64,000 nt of DNA, taken from contig CALXBE010000002.1 of assembly GCA_944386495.1 (NCBI GenBank), positions 1-64,000 of the forward strand. Direction: 5' to 3'. The notes under the pieces are model-generated. The model was not told the origin of the DNA and made no database searches. It saw only the letters and a list, made by a program, of their open reading frames with translations. The translations under genes were made by a program, and so were the position numbers. Origin of the DNA: an uncultured Gemmiger sp. Lineage in GTDB: Bacteria > Bacillota > Clostridia > Oscillospirales > Ruminococcaceae. Below are positions 43,832 through 52,034 of this stretch, piece by piece. Numbering within the stretch: position 1 is the first letter of the stretch; each line of letters starts with the position of its first letter.

Positions 43832-44710
43832 ATGACTGAATGGATGGAACTTTTGCAGGAGGTATTTCTGGAAGCCTGGGGGGACAGCATCAAAATGCTG
43901 CCCTTCCTCTTCGGGGCTTACCTTCTTATCGAATATATTGAGCGCCACCAGAGCAGCCGGATCGAGGCAGCCCTGGCCGGCGGCGGACGGTGGGGATTCT
44001 TCCCTGGAGCGGTCCTGGGCTGTGTGCCCCAGTGCGGATTCAGCGCTGTGGCTGCCAACTTCTACGGCAGCCGGGTCATCACCCTGGGAACCCTGGTAGC
44101 CGTCTTTATCGCCACCAGCGACGAAGCTATCCCCCTCCTTTTCAGCATGCCCGACCAGTGGCCTACCCTGGGGCTGCTTCTGGCAGTGAAGGTGGGATAC
44201 GCTCTTCTGGCTGGTATTATGCTGGACTTTGTTCTGGTGAAGCTGATTCCCAAAGGTTTGCGGGGTGGCTACAGCGGCCACATCCAGGATGTGGACTGCC
44301 ATGAGGAACACGAGGAAAGCGGCAGCATCTGGCTGGCTGCCCTTCGCCACACCCTGGAAATTTTCGTCTATATCCTGGTTTTCAGCCTGGTCATCGACCT
44401 GGCGGTGGAAGGGGTAGGTCCCGAGCGGTTTGCCGCATTCCTTACCAGCCTGGGCATGGCACAGCCTTTGCTGGCTTCCCTGGTAGGCCTGCTTCCCAAC
44501 TGTGCCGCCAGCGTTCTTCTCACCGAGCTGTATCTTTCCGGAAGCATCCAGTTCTCCAGCGTGATTGCAGGTCTCTGCAGCGGCGCCGGTGTGGGTCTGG
44601 CAGTGCTGTTCCGGGCAAACCCCAGCCTGAAGCAGAACCTTTTCATCACCGGACTGCTCTGGGCCCTGGGCGCTTTTGCGGGGGTCCTGGCCATGATGGC
44701 CGGGCTGTAA
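43832..44710 (+). CDS. Putative heavy-metal exporter (ArsP_2-like 10-TM family)
   Basis: This 292-residue membrane protein has two related halves. Each half holds a small-residue Cys/Asn motif: GCVPQCGFS near residue 69 and GLLPNCAASV near residue 227. This inverted-repeat pattern is typical of the putative manganese/arsenic exporter families. A soluble loop HIQDVDCHEEHEESG near residue 150 is rich in His, Cys and acids and could bind metal. The direction and the metal cannot be set from sequence. It is followed by a HAD phosphatase after 13 bases. Confidence 0.82.
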   Translation: MTEWMELLQEVFLEAWGDSIKMLPFLFGAYLLIEYIERHQSSRIEAALAGGGRWGFFPGAVLGCVPQCGFSAVAANFYGSRVITLGTLVAVFIATSDEAIPLLFSMPDQWPTLGLLLAVKVGYALLAGIMLDFVLVKLIPKGLRGGYSGHIQDVDCHEEHEESGSIWLAALRHTLEIFVYILVFSLVIDLAVEGVGPERFAAFLTSLGMAQPLLASLVGLLPNCAASVLLTELYLSGSIQFSSVIAGLCSGAGVGLAVLFRANPSLKQNLFITGLLWALGAFAGVLAMMAGL

Positions 44711-44723
44711 GGGGAAGAATGCC

Positions 44724-45533
44724 ATGGAATACAAGATTGCAGCCTTCGATTTCGACGGTACCCTTCGGGCTGGCAGTCAGCCCCAAATCAACCCCTATGT
44801 GGTCAAAACCCTGAAACAGCTCCAGAAAGCGGGAATTCCGGTGGTGGTGGCCACCGGCAGAAGCTTCGGAGGCCTTTCTCCCAAACTGCTGGGAGGATTT
44901 CGCCCCGATTACTATGTCTGCGCCAATGGAAGCCAGGTGCTGGACAGCAAGGGCAGCCCCCTCTATACCCGCCAGATGACCCCGGAGGAAATGTATGCCC
45001 TGGTGGATTTCTCGGAGGATTACGAGCTTCCCCTGGGCTTCACCTTTACAGATGCCTACTATATTTATGTGGGTTACGAGACCATGCGGGACTTTTACAG
45101 CAAGGTCACCGGCAGCGGAGACCTTTGCCGGGACGGGGAGGACATGGACCATCATCTGGTGGAAATGCCCTATGGCGCCTTTACCCTTATGCCGGTAGAA
45201 TACTCCCGCCGGTTCGTGGAAAAATATCCCCACCTGGACCTGCAGTTCTTCTATTACTCCGACTTGGCCGCAGACATCGTTCATAAGGACACCAACAAGG
45301 CCAAGGGACTGGAATTCCTGTTGAATCGGCTGGGGCTGGAACCCAGCCAGCTGGTGGCAGCAGGGGACAGCGGCAACGACCTGGAAATGCTCCGGTATGC
45401 AGGGCTGGGCGTGGCCATGGGGAACGCAGACCCTGCCGTCAAGGCAGTTGCGGACAGGGTTTGCCCCTCCGACGAGGAAAACGGGGCGGCAGCCCTCTGC
45501 CGACAGGTTTTCCCCCAGGTATTTGAATCTTGA
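44724..45533 (+). CDS. HAD-superfamily Cof-type phosphatase
   Basis: This 269-residue class IIB HAD hydrolase carries the nucleophile motif AFDFDGTLR, the VVATGRSF motif II, and the C-terminal acidic motif AAGDSGNDLEML with GVAMGNADPAVK. Cof-type enzymes dephosphorylate sugar phosphates or flavin precursors; the substrate is open. It probably shares a transcript with the metal exporter. Confidence 0.92.
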   Translation: MEYKIAAFDFDGTLRAGSQPQINPYVVKTLKQLQKAGIPVVVATGRSFGGLSPKLLGGFRPDYYVCANGSQVLDSKGSPLYTRQMTPEEMYALVDFSEDYELPLGFTFTDAYYIYVGYETMRDFYSKVTGSGDLCRDGEDMDHHLVEMPYGAFTLMPVEYSRRFVEKYPHLDLQFFYYSDLAADIVHKDTNKAKGLEFLLNRLGLEPSQLVAAGDSGNDLEMLRYAGLGVAMGNADPAVKAVADRVCPSDEENGAAALCRQVFPQVFES

Positions 45534-45558
45534 TTTTCAACTCTGAATCATGTAGTAT
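45530..45558 (+). promoter_or_regulatory. Promoter of the xpaC-telA cluster
   Basis: TTGATT at 45530-45535 and TAGTAT at 45553-45558 are 17 bases apart, with TG before the -10. Confidence 0.55.
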
Positions 45559-45602
45559 GAGACTAAAAGGGAGAGATATTTTCCCTGCTGTTGAGGCTGG
45601 TT

Positions 45603-46247
45603 ATGAGTAAATTTCACGAGAAAAAAATAAAACCGGTGCTGCCCGTTTATCTGGCAGCTGCCGCCTGGCTGGTCTGCGGCCTGGTGCTTCCTCTTTACCG
45701 CCTTTGGGCACTGGGCCTGACCGCACTGGTCAGCCTGGCCGTCTACCTGGTATCCGCCCGTCTTTGCCCTGACCGGTACAGACTGGTGGAGGTAGGGTTC
45801 CAGACTGGGCTGGAGGATGTGGACCAGATGCTGGAGGGAATCCAGAAGAATCTGGATGTTCTCCATAAACTGAACCAGGAGATTCCGGACCCGGAACTGA
45901 GCCGGTACATGGACCGGATGGAACAGGCCGGAAGAAATATCCTGAGCCATGTGGAACAGCATCCCGACCAGGCTACCGCCATCCGCCGGTTTGCCAACCA
46001 TTACCTGCCTGACAGTGTAAAGATCCTGTCCACCTACAGCGAGCTGGTACGCAGCGGCGTGAAGGGTGAAAATGCAGACAGGATCAAGCAGGAGATCAAT
46101 CAGAACGCTCAGACCATTGCCATGGCCTTTGAGAACCAGCTGGACGCCCTGTTTGCCGCCCGCAGCCTGGACATCAGTGCCGACCTTACGGTGCTGGATA
46201 CCATGCTCAAGGCCCAGGGCCTGGCAGGAAAAGATATGGAAATCTGA
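45603..46247 (+). CDS. XpaC-like protein (TelA partner)
   Basis: This 214-residue protein has two N-terminal membrane helices (near 13-32 and 35-53) and a helical cytosolic part. It resembles XpaC (5-bromo-4-chloroindolyl phosphate hydrolysis family), whose gene is regularly paired with telA. I chose the ATG at 45603, which GAGG precedes, over the TTG at 45591. The hydrolase name is historical and no phosphatase motif is seen. Confidence 0.8.
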   Translation: MSKFHEKKIKPVLPVYLAAAAWLVCGLVLPLYRLWALGLTALVSLAVYLVSARLCPDRYRLVEVGFQTGLEDVDQMLEGIQKNLDVLHKLNQEIPDPELSRYMDRMEQAGRNILSHVEQHPDQATAIRRFANHYLPDSVKILSTYSELVRSGVKGENADRIKQEINQNAQTIAMAFENQLDALFAARSLDISADLTVLDTMLKAQGLAGKDMEI

Positions 46248-46277
46248 ATTCTAATATTATGAAAGGATTTGATGAAG

Positions 46278-47432
46278 ATGAGCGATGAACTGAAGCTGAC
46301 TTTGGAGGAAACCGCAGCCCCGTCCCTGACATTGGAGACTCCCTCTCTCACTCTGGATCCTGAAAAGGTGGAGGAAGAGAAGCCTGTGGAGCCTGCCACC
46401 GTGGAAGACACCCGCCTCACCGAGGAAGAGCGGAAGATGGTGGACGAGTTTGCCAAGAAAATCGATGTGACCAACAGCCAGATGGTGCTCCAGTACGGCG
46501 CCGCCAGCCAGAAAAAGCTGAGCGACTTCTCCGAGACCGCTCTGTCCAAGGTCCGCACCAAGGACCTGGGCGAGGTAGGGGGAATGATCACCGACCTGAT
46601 TGCTGAGCTTCAGGGATTCAGCGCCATGGAGCAGCCCAAGGGAATCATGGGCTTGTTCAAGAAGGCCGGCTACAATATTGAGCGGATGAAGACCCAGTAC
46701 AAGGATGCCAGCCAGAATGTGGAGCGGATTCAGGGAATGCTGGAACAGCACCAGGTTACCCTGATGAAGGACATTGCCATGCTGGACCGGATGTACGAGC
46801 TGAACACCGTTTATTTCAAGGAACTGTCCATGTACATTCTGGCCGGTAAGAAGCGGCTGAAGGAAGTGCGGGAGAAGGACCTGGTGGATGCCGAGAACCG
46901 TGCCAAGCTCAGCGGCCTGCCCGAGGACGCTCAGGCTGCCCGGGACCTGGCCGACCGGTGCGACCGGTTTGAGAAGAAGCTGTATGACCTGGAACTGACC
47001 CGGAACATTTCTATCCAGATGGGCCCCCAGATCCGGCTGATTCAGAACAACAACACACTTATGGCAGAGAAGATTCAGACCACCATCGTCAACACCATTC
47101 CCCTGTGGAAGAACCAGATGGTGCTGGCTCTGGGTCTGGCTCACAGCCAGCAGGCCATGGAAGCCGAGCGGTCTGTGACCAACATGACCAACGATCTGCT
47201 CAAGCAGAACGCCGCCGCCCTCAAGCAGGGAACCATCGACATTGCCCGTGAATCCGAGCGGGGTGTGGTGGACATCGAGACTCTGCAGCAGACCAACAAG
47301 AACCTGATCGAAACTCTGGACGAACTGAACAAGATCCGTACCGAGGGAAAGGCCAAGCGGGCAGCCGCCGAGGCCGAGCTGGGCCGGATCGAAGGGGAGC
47401 TTCGCAACAAGCTCATGGAGATGAACCAGTAA
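46278..47432 (+). CDS. telA: TelA-family toxic anion resistance protein
   Basis: This 384-residue, mostly helical, cytosolic protein fits the TelA/KlaA family known from tellurite resistance loci and from Firmicutes stress operons (YceH). The conserved core covers FSAMEQPKGIMGLFKKAGYNIERM, QVTLMKDIAMLDRMYELN and NMTNDLLKQNAAALKQGTIDIARE-type segments. ATG at 46272 and TTG at 46269 are alternative starts; AAAGGA lies 10 bases before 46278. The molecular function is not firmly known. It lies between XpaC and a LemA-like gene. Confidence 0.88.
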   Translation: MSDELKLTLEETAAPSLTLETPSLTLDPEKVEEEKPVEPATVEDTRLTEEERKMVDEFAKKIDVTNSQMVLQYGAASQKKLSDFSETALSKVRTKDLGEVGGMITDLIAELQGFSAMEQPKGIMGLFKKAGYNIERMKTQYKDASQNVERIQGMLEQHQVTLMKDIAMLDRMYELNTVYFKELSMYILAGKKRLKEVREKDLVDAENRAKLSGLPEDAQAARDLADRCDRFEKKLYDLELTRNISIQMGPQIRLIQNNNTLMAEKIQTTIVNTIPLWKNQMVLALGLAHSQQAMEAERSVTNMTNDLLKQNAAALKQGTIDIARESERGVVDIETLQQTNKNLIETLDELNKIRTEGKAKRAAAEAELGRIEGELRNKLMEMNQ

Positions 47433-47433
47433 G

Positions 47434-48045
47434 ATGGAATTGCAGGAAACCTATCGGGTCACAGGGCCTCAGCTGGAGGTCTTGGGCCGGGCAGAAACCG
47501 CTCTTCCTGCTCCTGCCCGGAAACGCCCGGTAGCCCTGGGAGTGCTGGTGGCAGCGGCTCTGGCCGCTGTGCTGGCCCTGGGGGGACTTAAGCTGAAAGG
47601 GGAGTACAAGGCGGTTTCTCAGCTTTATCATTCTGAAAACGACGGGTACAGTATTGGCTTCCTGGTGGACCAAAGCCAGAACTATGCAGCCAATATGATT
47701 CGGGTGGCCTCGGAGGTGCTGGATGCTCAGGACCCGGCCCTTACAGGTGCCCAGGAAGCCCTGGAGGCTTTGGAACAGGCCGAGACTCCCAGCCAGGAAT
47801 ACCAGGCGGAGAGCCAGCTGGTTTCCCGGGTAAAAGAACTGTACGAGACTGCATCTCCTCTTCTGGAGGGCAGCCGGTATGACAGTTTCCGGGGCCAGTA
47901 CCAGGAAGCGCTCAGCGCCTGGGAGCAGTCCGGACACATGACCTATAACCAGGAGGCAGCGGCCTACAACGAGACCGCAGCCGCATTCCCCGCCAACCTG
48001 ATTGCAGGCCTGTGGGGAGTTCAAGAGGTAGAGTTGTATCAATGA
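47434..48045 (+). CDS. LemA-like membrane-anchored protein
   Basis: This 203-residue protein has one membrane helix near residues 30-51 and a long helical region outside. The C-terminal YNETAAAFPANLIAGLWGVQE closely follows the LemA signature (YNxxxxxFPxxxxAxxxGF). The remaining sequence is divergent, so it is a LemA relative rather than a standard LemA. It begins one base after telA, and its stop overlaps the TPM gene in ATGA; lemA-TPM pairs are frequent in bacteria. Confidence 0.75.
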   Translation: MELQETYRVTGPQLEVLGRAETALPAPARKRPVALGVLVAAALAAVLALGGLKLKGEYKAVSQLYHSENDGYSIGFLVDQSQNYAANMIRVASEVLDAQDPALTGAQEALEALEQAETPSQEYQAESQLVSRVKELYETASPLLEGSRYDSFRGQYQEALSAWEQSGHMTYNQEAAAYNETAAAFPANLIAGLWGVQEVELYQ

Positions 48046-48944
48046 AAAGAAAAGCAGCGATTTTACTGGGCCTGATTCTGGCCCTGACCATGGCTCTGCC
48101 CGCAATGGCGGCAGACCTGCCGGAGCTGTCCCCCGATGTGTGCGTGGTGGACCAGTCTGGCGTATTGAGCCAGGAGACCGAGAACCTGGTGGAACAGGCC
48201 AACCAGGCCCTTTCGCCCAGCGGAGCCCAGATCGGAGTGGTGACGGTGGACTTCACCGGAAATTCCACCACCGAGGAGTACGCCTACGAGGTGTTCAATG
48301 CCTGGGGGATCGGAGACAGCTCCAAGAACAACGGGGTGCTCCTGCTCTTGGTCATTGAGGGGGAGGATTACTGGTGTATGCCGGGCAGCGGCCTGAATGC
48401 AGCCCTACCCACCAGCACCGTCAGCACCATTCTGTCCAAGGAATGTGAGCCCGGTTTCGCCAAGGGCGATTACGATGACGCAGTTTCCCAGACAGTGGAA
48501 GCCATTGCGGAGGAGCTGAGCTATTATTATGATCTGGACGGAAGCACCCAGCAGAATTCCGGGGAAGCAGGATATTACTATGAACCCTGGTATAGCCGCT
48601 GGGGTCAGGCCATTGTCTGGCTGGTGGTGATTCTCATTGTGGTCATTGTTCTCCTGGCGGTTCTGCCGGGAGGAAGAGGACCCCGTTCCGGTGGCGGTGG
48701 CGGCGGTGGATTTGCAAGCGGCTTCCTGTGGGGAAGCATGCTCAGCCGTCCCCGGCGCAGATACTATGCACCTCCGCCTCCCCGGCGCAGACCCCCGCCC
48801 CCTCCGGGTGGGTTCGGCGGATTTGGCGGACCTCGCCCCGGCGGTTTCGGCGGTGGCCGCAGCTTTGGCGGTGGTGCAGGCCGAGGCGGTTTCGGAGGCA
48901 TGGGCGGCGGCCGCAGCTTTGGAGGCGGCGCCGGCCGGCGATAA
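48042..48944 (+). CDS. Secreted/membrane TPM-domain protein with Gly/Arg/Pro-rich tail
   Basis: This 300-residue protein starts with a signal peptide (LILALTMALPAMA then cleavage near AAD). A TPM domain follows (VVDQSGVLSQETENLVEQANQAL to about residue 160, with VEGEDYW-like LLLVIEGEDYW), then a membrane helix near 191-212, and a low-complexity tail of GGFG, RRRPPPPP and GGGRSFGGGA. TPM proteins with such tails are common and may act in photosystem- or envelope-type protein maintenance; the activity here is unknown. Start overlaps the LemA-like stop. Confidence 0.85.
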   Translation: MKRKAAILLGLILALTMALPAMAADLPELSPDVCVVDQSGVLSQETENLVEQANQALSPSGAQIGVVTVDFTGNSTTEEYAYEVFNAWGIGDSSKNNGVLLLLVIEGEDYWCMPGSGLNAALPTSTVSTILSKECEPGFAKGDYDDAVSQTVEAIAEELSYYYDLDGSTQQNSGEAGYYYEPWYSRWGQAIVWLVVILIVVIVLLAVLPGGRGPRSGGGGGGGFASGFLWGSMLSRPRRRYYAPPPPRRRPPPPPGGFGGFGGPRPGGFGGGRSFGGGAGRGGFGGMGGGRSFGGGAGRR

Positions 48945-48955
48945 ATAGTATTTTT

Positions 48956-48989
48956 GGAAAAGCCGCAGTGCTGCGGCTTTTCCTTTTGT
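48956..48989 (+). terminator. Terminator of the xpaC-telA cluster
   Basis: A perfect 13-bp stem GGAAAAGCCGCAG / CTGCGGCTTTTCC with a two-base centre (longer loop in practice) is followed by TTTTG. Confidence 0.85.
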
Positions 48990-49008
48990 GAAAAAGAGGA
49001 AGAGAGAA

Positions 49009-50151
49009 ATGACAGAGGAATTGGCAAAACACTGGCGGCAATGCGCCTTTCGGTCCATGTTTATTGCAGGACTTTGCGCCACCAGTACCAGCGTGGTGGT
49101 CTCCATTCTGCAGCAGCAGTGGGACCTGAGCTACAGTATGACAGGCACTATGCTTTCCATGGTGGTGGTAGGAAATATTACCGCCAGCTTTTTGGTGGGG
49201 GTCCTGTCACAAATAATAGGGGAACGGATGGCAAACCTGATTCTCAGCACAGGCAGCTGTCTGGGATACCTGATTCTCATCGTGACAGGTCAGCCTGTCT
49301 GGCTTTGTGCAGGATTTTTAATAATCGGCCTGGCCAAGGGCACTACCCTGAATACCGGGACGGTGCTCGTCAAGCGTTCCACGGATCAGCCTACCCGCAG
49401 TGTTAACCTTGCGCATGGCTTTTACGCCACAGGAGGGCTGGTTTGCCCCTTCGTCATCGCAATGTTTGGATGGGGACCCTGGTGGCTTCCCATGGCAGCA
49501 TTGAGCGTGATAGGAATTGGCCATGTGATTTCTTTCATGGTAGCAAAGCTGCCCAGCCGGCCTGATAAGGTGAATAAAAAACGGGGAGAATGGGGATTCC
49601 TTCGCCAGCCCTTCTTCTGGGTACTTACCGCAACCCTCTTCTTTGAATGCGGCAGTGAGCAGGCTGTTACCAGCTGGGTGGTCAGCTACTTTAAGAACAG
49701 CGGGATTCTCACCGGATTCTATGCTGACCTTACCGTGACAGTAGTGTGGGGGGCCATGCTCCTGGCCCGGCTGGCCATTGCGTTTTTGATTCAGTTCCAG
49801 GACTCTTTCAAAGCACTGATCTTTATGGTCCTGGGATGCCTGGTGACCTATGGCGGCTTGTTGGCCGCTCCGAGAGGATTCTGGGCATTGGGAGCCCTCT
49901 TCCTGTTCGGACTTGCAGTGGCAGGTGCTAACCCCACCCTTATTGCTTCCGGCGGCAGCTATATTACGCCTACCGCTCTGGGGGTGATGATTGCCACTGG
50001 CTGCACTGGTGCAGTGATTATGCCCTACCTGGTAGGGGTAGTGGCCGAAGGCTGGGGTATGACCGCCGGAATGGCCTGCCCCCTGGTGGGCTTTGTGGCC
50101 ATGCTGATTCTTCTGGTTGTATGCCGTAAAATGCAGCCCAAAGAGAACTAA
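49009..50151 (+). CDS. Major facilitator superfamily transporter
   Basis: This 380-residue carrier has about 12 membrane helices in two halves. FRSMFIAGLCATSTSVVVSILQ opens the first helix, and the loop between helices 6 and 7 holds KLPSRPDKVNKKRGEW. It may carry a sugar or drug; the FucP/sugar branch is the closest feeling but not certain. The ATG at 49009 has AGGAAGAG; an in-frame GTG at 48988 is weaker. Base composition here is less GC-rich than the housekeeping block. Confidence 0.85.
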   Translation: MTEELAKHWRQCAFRSMFIAGLCATSTSVVVSILQQQWDLSYSMTGTMLSMVVVGNITASFLVGVLSQIIGERMANLILSTGSCLGYLILIVTGQPVWLCAGFLIIGLAKGTTLNTGTVLVKRSTDQPTRSVNLAHGFYATGGLVCPFVIAMFGWGPWWLPMAALSVIGIGHVISFMVAKLPSRPDKVNKKRGEWGFLRQPFFWVLTATLFFECGSEQAVTSWVVSYFKNSGILTGFYADLTVTVVWGAMLLARLAIAFLIQFQDSFKALIFMVLGCLVTYGGLLAAPRGFWALGALFLFGLAVAGANPTLIASGGSYITPTALGVMIATGCTGAVIMPYLVGVVAEGWGMTAGMACPLVGFVAMLILLVVCRKMQPKEN

Positions 50152-50203
50152 ACATACCTGAAAAAGAAAATAGAAAAAAATATTACTTTTTTTGAAAAAA
50201 TAG

Positions 50204-50232
50204 TTGACAAACCTATCAAGCTGAGATATAAT
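50204..50232 (+). promoter_or_regulatory. Consensus promoter of tRNA-Pro
   Basis: Perfect TTGACA (50204-50209) and TATAAT (50227-50232) with 17 bases between. Confidence 0.92.
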
Positions 50233-50274
50233 AGCAAATGTCGCCGGGAGACAGAGCTCTTCCGAAAGCGATAT

Positions 50275-50351
50275 CCGGGTGTAGCGCAGTTTGGTAGCGC
50301 GCTTGAATGGGGTTCAAGAGGCCGTGAGTTCGACTCTCGCCACTCGGACCA
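50275..50351 (+). tRNA. tRNA-Pro (anticodon GGG)
   Basis: A full cloverleaf of 77 bases can be drawn: acceptor CCGGGTG with CACTCGG (one G-T pair), D arm GCGCAGTTTGGTAGCGC, anticodon stem CTTGA/TCAAG with loop ATGGGGT and anticodon GGG, T arm GTGAG/CTCGC with loop TTCGACT, discriminator A and encoded CCA at 50349-50351. Confidence 0.97.
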
Positions 50352-50383
50352 AATCCCCCGACCGAAAGGTCGAGGGATTTTTT
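50352..50383 (+). terminator. Terminator after tRNA-Pro
   Basis: ATCCCCCGACC pairs with GGTCGAGGGAT around GAAA (one mismatch), followed by six T. Confidence 0.9.
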
Positions 50384-50760
50384 GTTTTATCTATCAGAAA
50401 ATCTTTTACCTATGAGAATTTCAAAGAAAGCGGAAAAGAATATCAGCTTAATTTAGAAGGAACAAAAAATAATCATTAGTAAAAGGAAATAAAGAAAAAT
50501 TGCAGACCAGATGCAGACCCAAAATAGAGGGTCATTTTGCGGGAGCTTATCCAGTTTATCCCCAACGCCATCCAGCATACGGCTTGCCCATGGAACGGGC
50601 CAATCATTTTGGTGTTTACACTTTCAATCAGCTGGATAGCGATTCCTTCGGTTCCCCCTGACTCGGCAAGCATACGGATATTTGTGCGGGAACTGGCAGC
50701 AGGTACGCCTATTTTTCTCTTATTCTGTACCAAGCTAAAAGCAATGTTAATTCCTGTTGC
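50384..50760. other. AT-rich non-coding stretch, possibly degraded gene
   Basis: About 380 bases without a convincing gene. A TGCAGACC direct repeat lies at about 50501 and 50512. Minus-strand frames hold short protein-like pieces (for example DGVGDKLDKL) broken by stops, which could be the remains of an integrase-type gene next to the tRNA. I cannot confirm this. Confidence 0.3.
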
Positions 50761-50790
50761 TTGCCATGAAAAGGGAAAAGGACCTATAAT
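50761..50790 (+). promoter_or_regulatory. Promoter of the XRE-SdpI gene
   Basis: TTGCCA at 50761-50766 and TATAAT at 50785-50790 are 18 bases apart. Confidence 0.65.
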
Positions 50791-50813
50791 GACCAGCAAA
50801 GGAGGGCGCAGAT

Positions 50814-51695
50814 ATGATTAGTGAGAATATCAAGAACGCCAGAAAAGCAAAAGGAATCAGCCAAGAGGAAATGGCACTGAAACTGAATGTAGTGAGGCAG
50901 ACCGTTTCAAAATGGGAAAAAGGTTTGTCCGTCCCGGATGCGGATGTGCTGATTCAAATTGCGGAATTGTTGGAGGTGCCGGTCCATACACTGCTGGGGA
51001 TTACACCGCAGGAAGACAGGGCAGAGGACCTGGCAAAAGAACTGGAAAGGCTCAATCAGGAATTGGCGCTCAAAACTCAGGAGCACAGGCTGTTTATGGA
51101 GGCCAACAAAAAGAGAGGTTTTATTTTACTGCTTTCTTTTCTGGCTATGCTGACTGCCATGAGCGTGAAAAACGAACTTCTGTCCCTTGTACTGGTCAGC
51201 GGCTGTGTGCTGGCAGCTCTCATCATTCTGTATCGCAATCTTGCCCTACTGACGAAAGTGACCACCAACGATTTGAGAATTGGCGTGCTGAAAGCTACCA
51301 CCATCTTTAACGGGACGATCCTTGCAGCGGTGGCCGTGATTGTGGGAATGGAGAAAACAGCCCTCATTCATATGTCAGAGACACAGGATAAGCTGTTAGC
51401 CCTGGGCATTGTCAGTGCCATCATCCTGTTTGGGGGGTTCATTTCCCCAAAGCTCCCCTTTAACCGCCATACCGGTCTGAGACTTCCCTGGACCGTACAG
51501 GATGAAGATACCTGGAATGTAGCCCATAAGCTGATAGGGATTATCTCATTGCCCCTGTGGCTGCTCTATCTGGCTTTGACCTTTACCCTAAGGGATTTTG
51601 AAACAGTGACCTTGGTAATAGTAGCCCTCTGGATTGGGATACCGGGAATTTTCTCCTTTATCTTTTGGAGGAGAAAATTTCGGGGAAAACTGTGA
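50814..51695 (+). CDS. XRE-family HTH fused to an SdpI-like membrane domain
   Basis: Residues 1-65 are a Cro/C1 helix-turn-helix (ISENIKNARKAKGISQEEMAL, VVRQTVSKWEKGLSVPD). A short coiled coil leads to about six membrane helices (near 101-118, 121-141, 163-181, 197-215, 238-258, 263-282). The segment SPKLPFNRHTGLRLPWTVQD followed by EDTWNVAHKLIG fits the SdpI family, the immunity protein and signal receptor for the SdpC toxin. In B. subtilis, SdpI captures the separate repressor SdpR at the membrane; here the DNA-binding domain is covalently joined to it. It has its own promoter and terminator. Confidence 0.87.
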   Translation: MISENIKNARKAKGISQEEMALKLNVVRQTVSKWEKGLSVPDADVLIQIAELLEVPVHTLLGITPQEDRAEDLAKELERLNQELALKTQEHRLFMEANKKRGFILLLSFLAMLTAMSVKNELLSLVLVSGCVLAALIILYRNLALLTKVTTNDLRIGVLKATTIFNGTILAAVAVIVGMEKTALIHMSETQDKLLALGIVSAIILFGGFISPKLPFNRHTGLRLPWTVQDEDTWNVAHKLIGIISLPLWLLYLALTFTLRDFETVTLVIVALWIGIPGIFSFIFWRRKFRGKL

Positions 51696-51713
51696 ACCTA
51701 AGGATATAGAAAG

Positions 51714-51763
51714 AAAAAGCCCACAGATGATCAGTTCATGGCTGGACCATCTGTGGGCTTTTT
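51714..51763 (+). terminator. Terminator of the XRE-SdpI gene
   Basis: A perfect 16-bp stem AAAAAGCCCACAGATG / CATCTGTGGGCTTTTT with an 18-base loop. Confidence 0.9.
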
Positions 51764-51971
51764 ATAGATATGTTTTTCTTTCTGGATAAAGTCCATCATC
51801 AAGGCACTGCCTTTTATCAGCGGCCAATGAGATTCTTTCCCTTCAAAGTGGCCAGGGAGAAGTTATAGGGGGCACTGGGGGAGGGGAGTGGGCACACTGT
51901 ACGACTCAGACCAAAGAAGTTGTTCAGGGGGGGCAAAGGTTTTGGTCCGTACTTTGAGCAATCTTTTGGAT
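51764..51971. other. Non-coding gap before the symporter
   Basis: About 210 bases with no clear gene; only a G-rich run near 51880-51935 stands out. Short open frames on both strands lack ribosome sites. Confidence 0.5.
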
Positions 51972-52000
51972 TTGACGAAGGAACAAAAACAGGATAAAAT
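51972..52000 (+). promoter_or_regulatory. Promoter of the symporter gene
   Basis: TTGACG at 51972-51977 and TAAAAT at 51995-52000 are 17 bases apart. Confidence 0.7.
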
Positions 52001-52034
52001 AAATACACATTTTACCGAAGAAAGAGGAGAAGGC

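Noticed and set aside
51817-52008. Minus-strand 63-residue ORF before the symporter
   Set aside because: No ribosome site, Pro/Leu-rich composition and overlap with the symporter promoter.
50275-52034. Integrative element with att sites at tRNA-Pro
   Set aside because: No integrase is intact and I found no second copy of the tRNA 3' end; kept only as a weak composition-based finding.
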